20,963 bases of DNA from Thiotrichaceae bacterium (GTDB lineage: Bacteria > Pseudomonadota > Gammaproteobacteria > Thiotrichales > Thiotrichaceae): assembly GCA_026992705.1 (NCBI GenBank), contig JALWYT010000117.1, forward strand, positions 1,544-22,506. Direction: 5' to 3'. A model generated the notes under the pieces. It ran no database searches and had not been told where the DNA came from. It saw nothing but the letters and a program-made list of their open reading frames with translations. A program made the position numbers and the translations under genes. Positions 15,167-20,963 of this stretch are shown here, one piece after another; within the stretch, counting starts at the first letter, position 1; each line of letters starts with the position of its first letter.

Positions 15167-15191
15167 ATGTAACATAAACTCCATGTTACAT
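15167..15191. promoter_or_regulatory. Palindromic operator candidate before the defence operon
   Basis: ATGTAACAT (15167-15175) and ATGTTACAT (15183-15191) are perfect 9-bp inverted arms with a 7-nt spacer, 25 bases before the small ribbon-helix-helix-like gene. TGTAAC and CATATT (15192-15197) could be a weak -35 and -10 with the palindrome between them, an arrangement expected for a repressor site. Confidence 0.5.
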
Positions 15192-15215
15192 CATATTAAA
15201 GACGGAGCTTAGCTT

Positions 15216-15383
15216 ATGGCAATTGAATTAAGTGGACGAATTGTTATTGAAATTAATCCAGAAATAAAACAGGCTCTCTATAAGCGACTAAAGGTTGAAG
15301 AGATACACTTAAAACAATGGTTTCTTAATAATGTTGATGGATTTCTGAAAAGAAAAACACAACTATCTCTAAACTTTAGATAA
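15216..15383 (+). CDS. Small ribbon-helix-helix-like protein, probable operon regulator
   Basis: This 55-codon gene has a good ribosome binding site (GGAG 8 bases before ATG). The protein starts with a short beta-like stretch, GRIVIEINPEIKQALYKRL, followed by a second helix, EEIHLKQWFLNNVDGFLKRK. The pattern strand-helix-helix fits the MetJ/Arc fold of small dimeric repressors. The palindrome at 15167-15191 is a natural target. It lies 26 bp before the DUF4007 gene on the same strand and is probably the first gene of the operon. The fold and repressor role are inferred. It could also be the antitoxin-like half of a pair, but no toxin is adjacent. Confidence 0.65.
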   Translation: MAIELSGRIVIEINPEIKQALYKRLKVEEIHLKQWFLNNVDGFLKRKTQLSLNFR

Positions 15384-15409
15384 AGAAAACAAGAACAGAG
15401 TACTTCAAA

Positions 15410-16336
15410 ATGATTTTTAACAGCAAAAAAGTTGCCTTTGGACGGCATGAAACATTTGCCTTGCGATATAGTTGGTTGACTAAAGGTTTTCAGGAGCTAA
15501 TGAATAACTCTAAGATTTTTACAGACGACAATGCTACTGTGAAATTAGGTGTTGGTAAAAATATGGTTAACTCCATTCGTTACTGGCTACATGCGGCTCA
15601 AATAGCTCAACCGACTAAGAATGGATATCAAGCAACAGAAATAGGAAAAAGTATTTTTGATGCTGAAAATGGTTTTGATCCTTACTTAGAAGATGAAGCA
15701 ACAATATGGTTAATTCATTGGCTACTAGCAAGCAATCCAACCATTGCAACCAGTTGGTACTGGTTCTTTAATTACTTCCATAAAGCTGAATTTACTAATA
15801 AAGAAGTTACTGATAGCTTGCATGAATTTGCAAAAGAACGTATCGAATCAAAATTTACACTAGGAACATTAAAAAAAGATGTGGATATTATTCTCCGCAT
15901 GTATTCATCTGCAAAGGCAGGAAAGAACCAGTCATTAGAAGAGGTTTTAGACTCTCCGCTTTCTATACTTAAATTAATCTCACATTTACCAAACTCAAAA
16001 TCTTTTTATTCAGCTCCAGAAGACCGAAATAAAATACCACTTGGTATTATTGGATTTGCTGTTACCTCTATATTTAAACAAGCCAAAATAAAAACGATTC
16101 CTATAGAAAACTTAATGTATAAACGAGCAAATCACCCAGCTCTAGGAGCAATATTTAGAATGACTGAAAACTCTTTGCTCACAAAATTAGAGTTATTACT
16201 TCAATACATCCCTAATTGCTTAGCAATAAATGAAACAGCAGGAATCAACCAATTACATTTGATGAAAGATATTGAACCAATTACCTATCTAAATAAACAT
16301 TATGCCAATGTATCTGAATTAGAGGTGGCAGCATGA
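15410..16336 (+). CDS. sspB: DUF4007 family protein, SspB-like DNA phosphorothioation component
   Basis: This 308-residue protein shows the DUF4007 N-terminus: FGRHETFALRYSWLTKGFQ (about 10-28) then VKLGVGKNMVNSIRYWLHAA (about 45-64). The second stretch reads like a winged-helix segment. Its place directly before a large ATPase and a PP-loop protein matches SspB, reported in Ssp systems as a DNA nickase working with SspC and SspD to insert sulfur into one DNA strand. No classical nuclease motif can be pointed to with confidence. The last codons overlap the start of the ATPase gene (ATGA), so translation is coupled. The Shine-Dalgarno sequence is weak. DUF4007 proteins also occur near other defence genes, so the Ssp assignment depends on the neighbours. 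Confidence 0.8.
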   Translation: MIFNSKKVAFGRHETFALRYSWLTKGFQELMNNSKIFTDDNATVKLGVGKNMVNSIRYWLHAAQIAQPTKNGYQATEIGKSIFDAENGFDPYLEDEATIWLIHWLLASNPTIATSWYWFFNYFHKAEFTNKEVTDSLHEFAKERIESKFTLGTLKKDVDIILRMYSSAKAGKNQSLEEVLDSPLSILKLISHLPNSKSFYSAPEDRNKIPLGIIGFAVTSIFKQAKIKTIPIENLMYKRANHPALGAIFRMTENSLLTKLELLLQYIPNCLAINETAGINQLHLMKDIEPITYLNKHYANVSELEVAA

Positions 16337-19300
16337 GTTTATCAGATGTCATTACAATTAATGTCAACTACACAAGGTCAATTAACCTTGAAAGAGACTC
16401 TGACTCTAAAACACTCATTGAGTCTTATATTCCTACATCTCGCTCAATTTATACGTTACAAAAAGTATTATCAACACTTGATACAGAGGCTGATATGCCA
16501 CGAGCATGGAGCCTTGTTGGACCTTATGGTTCAGGGAAATCTTCATTTGCTGTTTTTCTTTCACATTTATTAGTAAACCCCAAAATACCTACAAGACAGA
16601 TCGCATTAAATGTATTAAATAATACGAATACAGCATTAGCTGATGATTTTGATAAGCTTAGCCGTGATACACAAGGTCACTGCGTTGTACTACTAACAGG
16701 CTCATCTGAAGCACTAGGAAAAAAGCTTATTAAATCTATTAATGAAGCAGCACAAGTCTATTGGCAGAATATAGAAAGAACTCCACCAAAAGCTATTCAA
16801 TATATAAAGTCATTAGCAGAACAAGAACAAATCAGCACAACCGAGATTATTGAGGGAATAAAAAAACTACAAAATGCTATTGGTGATACTGAAGGCAATG
16901 GTCTTTTAATTATTATTGATGAATTAGGAAAATTTTTAGAATATGAAGCAAGACACCCTGAAGCTAATGATATTTACCTACTTCAAGCATTAGCCGAGCT
17001 TGCCTATACAGGTGGAAAAGCAGCTCTGTCTCTTTACGTTATTCTTCACCAATCCTTTGAACAATATGCAAAAGGACTAGGAGATAGCTTAAAAAATGAA
17101 TGGGCAAAGGTGTACGGTCGCTTTGAAAGTATTCCTTTTTTAGAAGCAAGCGAACAAACACTTAGAATCGTTGCTAATACAATTGAGCACAGTAATGATA
17201 TAGACCTTGCTGATATAAAAAGACAGTCACAAGATATTGCTAATATACTTGCCGAAGTTAAGGCACTACCTAGCTCCTTAGATAAAAAGAATGCAGCAAA
17301 ATTATTTGAACAATGTTATCCCCTACATCCTATTAGTGCTTTAGTACTTCCTATTCTTTGTCAAAAAGTAGCTCAAAACGAAAGAACACTTTTCAATTAC
17401 CTAGGTAGTAATGAAGCCTTTGGATTTAAAAAAAGCTTATCAAAATTACAAACAGTTGGAGATTGGGTTTATCCATGGGAAGTTTATGAATATTTTATTA
17501 GTAATCAATCAGCATCATTAGGTGATCATTTTACTCATCGCCGCTGGACAGAAGTTGTCACCGCAGTTGATCGCCTAGGTAATATTGACTCAAATGAAAC
17601 TCGATTACTTAAAGCAATTGGCTTGCTTAACATTATAGGTAATCAAGGTGGACTGAAAGCATCGCAGCAAATTATTCAATATTGTTTACCCGAAAAAGAT
17701 TTAGTACACGAAATTATCGAATCACTAAAAGCAAAATCTATTATTCAATATCGAAAATACAGTAATGAATATAGAGTTTGGGAAGGTAGTGACTTTGATA
17801 TTGAAGAAGCAATATTTGCTGAAACACAAAAATTAAGTTTTTTCAGTATTGCTGATTACTTAAATAAGCAGCATGAAGCTCAACCTATTATTGCCAGAAG
17901 ATTTTCTATCAAAACAGGAACGTTACGCTATTTTGAAACAGTATTTACTGATCTGGGCACTTATAAATCATTTGCAAATCAAAGTGACAACCCTAGGGTT
18001 ATTTTTTACCTTTCTCAAGATAAAGAAGATAGCCAAAAATTTAAGAGAGAAGTCGTAAAATATTTTAGTAACATGGATATAGTGGTCGAATTTCCACAAA
18101 CAGATCACTTAAGAGCAGTAATTGCTGAGTTACTTGCACTAGATAAAATTCAGAAAAATTACCAAGAATTACAAAATGACCCTATAGCTCAACGTGAATT
18201 TAAAGACCGATATAAAGTTGCCTCTCAAATTGAAGAAACAAAATTTGCAGAGATTTTGGATCATCCTGAAAATAATTGTTGGTATTGGAAAGGTAATAAA
18301 CTAAATATTACTAATAAACGATACTTGCAAAATAAGTTATCTGCTTGCATGGAAGAAATATTTATACATACGCCAATTATTAAAAATGAACTAATCAATA
18401 GGGTTAAGCCATCAAGCCAAGCGTCAGCAGGAAGAAATAAACTACTATATGCAATGGTTTGTAATCCTGACAAAGAAGATTTAGGAATTGAAAAATTTCC
18501 TGCTGAAAAAGCGATGTATCGAGCAGTTTTAAAAGAAACAGGAATACATGCACAAATTAATGGAAGATGGCAATTTACAAAACCACAACAAGGAACTATC
18601 ACTGCAACATGGAATGCAATGGAAGCATTTTTAGAAACAACGGAAAACAAACCACGCCCCTTTACCGAACTTGCAGATATTTTAACTAAACCACCTTATG
18701 GCATAAAAGAAGGACTATTACCTGTTTTATATTTAGCTCTTTACCTTGTTAATAAAGATGAAATTGCACTTTATGAAGATAGAAGGTATTTGCCTTCTTT
18801 GTCTAAAGAGCATATAGAGCGGTTTGTAAAAAAACCAAAAGAATTTACTGTTCAACTATTTAAAATAGAGGGACTTAATGCATCTTTATTTAAATACTAT
18901 ACTAATGCTCTATTTCCTAAGGGAAAGCCAACAACGGTTATCCAAGCAATTGCTCCACTTGCTCAATTCATAAATAGCTTAAATGAATATACCCAGAAAA
19001 CTACTAGTATTTCTCAACAAGCCCAAGCTTTTAGAAATGCTTTTAATTTAGCAAAATCACCTGAAAGCCTGCTATTTGAAGGAATGCCTAATGCTCTAGG
19101 TTATAAAAAAGTTAATGATACTAATCTTAATAACTATGCTGATGCTATTAAAGAAGTAATTCGAGAACTTAAGTATGCTCACGATGAATTATTAAGAAAA
19201 CAAAAAGAGCTTTTAGCCCGTGCTTTTCAAGTGAGCCATCTTGATAAGCTTTCCGAATTACGCATTCACTTAAGAGAACGGTATATTGGACTTGAAAGAT

Positions 19301-19812
19301 ATACTGTAGATACAGATGGATTAAAAGCCTTCATCAATCGTCTAATTGATAAAAATGAAGATGATGATAAATGGTTTCAGAGCTTATTAATGCTACTAGG
19401 AGGCAAAGCAACAGAAAAATGGAGAGATATAGATAAAAATAGAGCTGAAATGAAACTCAGTGATTTTTCACGTAGAATTCTTGACCTTGAAACACTTCGC
19501 CTTGAACAAGAAAAAATGATTAAATCAGAAGGAGGAAAACAAGATTTTGATGTAATACTACTTAAATCTCTAAAAAAAGGCTCAAAAGAAAGAACAGAAG
19601 CTATTGCTATTAATAAAGAAACCCACAAAGCAGCATCAACACTTAAAAATAGCATAAGAAAAATACTAGAACAAGAAGATAAAGATTTACAGTTAGCAAC
19701 ACTTGCAGAACTAGTAAATGACTTCCTTGTTGAATATCAAACCACACCACAAGTAAAGTTAGATTTTTTAAAGCAAAAAGATAGCTTAAGGAAGGTTAAT
19801 AATGGCGAGTAA
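16333..19812 (+). CDS. sspC: Large P-loop ATPase, SspC-like (BrxC-type alternative)
   Basis: The 1159-residue protein has an N-terminal P-loop domain with Walker A GPYGSGKS (63-70) and Walker B LLIIIDELGK (191-200; D196, E197). It is followed by a long, mostly helical region of about 950 residues with no recognisable enzyme motif. Charged helices near 960-1120 could form coiled coils. Ssp systems use an ATPase of this kind with SspB and SspD to couple ATP hydrolysis to DNA sulfur modification; BREX systems use a similar large ATPase (BrxC/PglY), the main alternative. It overlaps sspB by 4 bp (ATGA) and sspD by 11 bp, so the three are translated as one unit. The AT content resembles its neighbours. 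Confidence 0.8.
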   Translation: MSLSDVITINVNYTRSINLERDSDSKTLIESYIPTSRSIYTLQKVLSTLDTEADMPRAWSLVGPYGSGKSSFAVFLSHLLVNPKIPTRQIALNVLNNTNTALADDFDKLSRDTQGHCVVLLTGSSEALGKKLIKSINEAAQVYWQNIERTPPKAIQYIKSLAEQEQISTTEIIEGIKKLQNAIGDTEGNGLLIIIDELGKFLEYEARHPEANDIYLLQALAELAYTGGKAALSLYVILHQSFEQYAKGLGDSLKNEWAKVYGRFESIPFLEASEQTLRIVANTIEHSNDIDLADIKRQSQDIANILAEVKALPSSLDKKNAAKLFEQCYPLHPISALVLPILCQKVAQNERTLFNYLGSNEAFGFKKSLSKLQTVGDWVYPWEVYEYFISNQSASLGDHFTHRRWTEVVTAVDRLGNIDSNETRLLKAIGLLNIIGNQGGLKASQQIIQYCLPEKDLVHEIIESLKAKSIIQYRKYSNEYRVWEGSDFDIEEAIFAETQKLSFFSIADYLNKQHEAQPIIARRFSIKTGTLRYFETVFTDLGTYKSFANQSDNPRVIFYLSQDKEDSQKFKREVVKYFSNMDIVVEFPQTDHLRAVIAELLALDKIQKNYQELQNDPIAQREFKDRYKVASQIEETKFAEILDHPENNCWYWKGNKLNITNKRYLQNKLSACMEEIFIHTPIIKNELINRVKPSSQASAGRNKLLYAMVCNPDKEDLGIEKFPAEKAMYRAVLKETGIHAQINGRWQFTKPQQGTITATWNAMEAFLETTENKPRPFTELADILTKPPYGIKEGLLPVLYLALYLVNKDEIALYEDRRYLPSLSKEHIERFVKKPKEFTVQLFKIEGLNASLFKYYTNALFPKGKPTTVIQAIAPLAQFINSLNEYTQKTTSISQQAQAFRNAFNLAKSPESLLFEGMPNALGYKKVNDTNLNNYADAIKEVIRELKYAHDELLRKQKELLARAFQVSHLDKLSELRIHLRERYIGLERYTVDTDGLKAFINRLIDKNEDDDKWFQSLLMLLGGKATEKWRDIDKNRAEMKLSDFSRRILDLETLRLEQEKMIKSEGGKQDFDVILLKSLKKGSKERTEAIAINKETHKAASTLKNSIRKILEQEDKDLQLATLAELVNDFLVEYQTTPQVKLDFLKQKDSLRKVNNGE

Positions 19813-20629
19813 ACTTACACTAAAACAAGCGAAAAAACTGAAAAACACTCGCCATGTATTAGGCATATCAGGCGGGAAGGATAGTGCAGCACTTGCAATT
19901 TATATTCGTGACAACTATCCAGAAATACATGAAAAAATTGAATACTTTTTTACTGATACAGGAGCTGAACTAGAAGAAGTCTATGATTTTCTTGATCGGC
20001 TTGAAGGCTACTTAGGGAAAAAAATAGAACGTTTGACACAAGAACGAGGGTTTGAGCACTTCTTAACAATACATAATAATTTTCTTCCCTCACCACGCCA
20101 ACGATGGTGTACATTAATGATGAAAATAAAACCTTTTGAGGCATTTGTTAAAGATGACCCCGTTGTTACTTATGTGGGAATTCGTGCAGATGAAAATAGA
20201 GAAGGTTATATTAGTCATAAAGATACGATACAAGCAGTTTTCCCCTTTATTGAAGATGGTTTAGTTCGTGATGATATTTTCCAAATACTCGAAGATACTG
20301 TTGGTATCCCAGCATATTATGAGTGGCGTAGCCGTTCAGGTTGCTACTTTTGCTTTTTCCAAAGACAAGATGAATGGCTAGGTTTAAAACGTATGCACCC
20401 TGATTTATTTGAAAAAGCAAAAAAAATAGAAAAAGAAGCAGGACAAGGCTACACATGGGTTCAAGGCAAAACATTAGATGAAGTAGTAGCAAGAGCAGAG
20501 GAAAGAGAAAAAGAACGATCAGGGTATACAAATAACAAGCAATCTATTATAAGATGGCAAGATAAAATTAGATACGAAGCAGAAGATGATGATCCTGAGG
20601 ATCAAGCTTGTATTATTTGTTCTCTATAA
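19802..20629 (+). CDS. sspD: PP-loop ATP pyrophosphatase / PAPS reductase-fold protein, SspD-like
   Basis: This 275-residue protein of the PAPS reductase/DndC family activates DNA for sulfur insertion by adenylating the backbone in phosphorothioation systems. The PP-loop SGGKDS lies at 23-28, in a Rossmann-like core (LGISGGKDSAALAIYI, FFTDTGAELEEV). Cysteines at RWC103 and SGC181YFC184 match the positions expected for iron-sulfur ligation in DndC-like proteins. A further C270-I-I-C273 pair closes the chain. It overlaps the end of sspC by 11 bp. The usual sulfur donor, a cysteine desulfurase (SspA), is not in the window, so a housekeeping IscS or a more distant gene must supply sulfur. BrxP of BREX type 4 is a relative and alternative. 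Confidence 0.85.
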   Translation: MASKLTLKQAKKLKNTRHVLGISGGKDSAALAIYIRDNYPEIHEKIEYFFTDTGAELEEVYDFLDRLEGYLGKKIERLTQERGFEHFLTIHNNFLPSPRQRWCTLMMKIKPFEAFVKDDPVVTYVGIRADENREGYISHKDTIQAVFPFIEDGLVRDDIFQILEDTVGIPAYYEWRSRSGCYFCFFQRQDEWLGLKRMHPDLFEKAKKIEKEAGQGYTWVQGKTLDEVVARAEEREKERSGYTNNKQSIIRWQDKIRYEAEDDDPEDQACIICSL

Positions 20630-20652
20630 CTAATCGTGAGTGCTTATGCTTA

Positions 20653-20775
20653 ATGCCTAGTTCAACTAATATAGTTGAAGTTGAAGCTACTTCACTAAAA
20701 AATGCTTTCACAACACAATATGAAAACCTAGGGTTAAGAATACCTAGTTATCTGTCAGGTCTCAATAGAGCATAA
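20653..20775 (+). CDS. Short open frame (40 codons), possible truncated gene
   Basis: The frame opens at ATG 20653, 23 bp after sspD, and ends at TAA. It reads MPSSTNIVEVEATSLKNAF at the start and LRIPSYLSGLNRA at the end. The frame is also open upstream across the end of sspD. I do not recognise the product. It could be a real microprotein cotranscribed with sspD, the 5' scrap of a deleted gene, or chance. There is no good ribosome binding site. Confidence 0.3.
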   Translation: MPSSTNIVEVEATSLKNAFTTQYENLGLRIPSYLSGLNRA

Positions 20776-20893
20776 AAATAAATTAAAATATAAACGGATA
20801 ACTAATACTATATCTTTGATCCGTGACTTCAAAATCTAATAAAATAAGTCATTGTTTTTTTAATATAAAATTTGTGATTTTTGGTTAATCTAT

Positions 20894-20916
20894 AATTTCA
20901 CTTGAGAGGTGAAATT
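20894..20916 (+). terminator. Stem-loop after sspD, possible weak terminator
   Basis: AATTTCAC (20894-20901) and GTGAAATT (20909-20916) form a perfect 8-bp stem with a 7-nt loop; the base of the stem and the next bases give ATTTTG. The stem is AT-rich and the T-run short, so termination would be modest. Confidence 0.35.
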
Positions 20917-20925
20917 TTGCAATCA

Positions 20926-20952
20926 TTGAAAAATTATGATTTATCCTATAAT
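20926..20952 (+). promoter_or_regulatory. Possible promoter at window end
   Basis: TTGAAA (20926-20931) and a perfect TATAAT (20947-20952) lie 15 bases apart, shorter than ideal. CATTGA at 17 bases is an alternative -35. It would drive a gene to the right of the window. Confidence 0.35.
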
Positions 20953-20963
20953 AATTAATAGCC

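Larger units (their letters stand above)
20631..20963. other. 333-bp stretch after sspD without a firm gene
   Basis: The window ends here without another confident gene. It holds a short open frame (20653-20775), a hairpin (20661-20679), a stem-loop that may be a weak terminator (20894-20916) and a possible promoter facing right (20926-20952). An effector gene such as sspE could begin just beyond the edge. Confidence 0.5.

Noticed and set aside
18261..18650. 129-codon frame opposite the sspC gene
   Set aside because: It lies fully inside a well-supported gene on the other strand, with cysteine-rich, unfamiliar content and no ribosome binding site.
4680..20834. Shared ATCCGTGACTTCA between the ribD inverted repeat (minus strand, about 4681-4693) and about 20820-20832
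   Set aside because: A 13-base match within a 21-kb window is expected by chance several times when both strands are compared.
1..20963. CRISPR array, tRNA genes or prophage structural genes
   Set aside because: No regularly spaced direct repeats, tRNA-like cloverleaf sequences or phage structural proteins were seen.

Overview
The window looks like AT-rich chromosomal DNA from a gammaproteobacterium, plausibly a sulfur-oxidising or denitrifying one. This is inferred from protein resemblance: TsaD, RibD, a GcvR-like two-ACT protein, an EF-G of the second type (FusA2) seen in Pseudomonas/Vibrio-like bacteria, a DNR-type regulator, a pseudoazurin and a TauE/SafE permease. No rRNA or tRNA is present to fix the taxonomy.

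Layout. Bases 1-983 hold the 3' part of an AI-2E family membrane protein. Bases 984-1563 contain no protein gene, but show an intrinsic terminator facing the minus strand, two perfect 10-bp hairpins and an FNR/DNR-type box, which together suggest a minus-strand small RNA of about 200 nt. Next come tsaD and an uncharacterised one-helix membrane protein (plus strand). An M17 aminopeptidase and ribD follow on the minus strand, then a pseudoazurin and a TauE/SafE permease on the plus strand. A BrnT/BrnA toxin-antitoxin pair sits behind the permease, with its own promoter overlapping the permease stop codon. Bases 8135-11591 are a minus-strand block: a GcvR-like protein with a Rossmann-fold protein, and queD-folE2-cvfB. 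Then come dnr, with a near-perfect TTGAT-N4-ATCAA box upstream, and fusA (type 2) with a clear terminator.

Defence region (about 14960-20775). Behind fusA lie a decayed IS5-like transposase fragment, a 9-bp-arm palindrome, a 55-codon ribbon-helix-helix-like gene, and three overlapping genes: a DUF4007 protein, a 1159-residue P-loop ATPase and a PP-loop/PAPS-reductase-fold protein. This order matches the sspB-sspC-sspD core of an Ssp-type DNA phosphorothioation system. No cysteine desulfurase (SspA) and no PT-dependent effector (SspE or SspFGH) lie within the window. A BREX type 4-like relative is the main alternative. The small gene and palindrome look like a local regulator and its operator. 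The transposase scar suggests the block arrived by transfer.

How the parts may work together. The DNR-family regulator, the FNR-type box before the predicted small RNA, and the pseudoazurin (the usual electron donor to copper nitrite reductase) all point to nitrogen-oxide respiration. FolE2 and QueD are the first two steps toward queuosine, FolE2 also feeding folate. Most annotation is from family recognition by eye; no database search was run.
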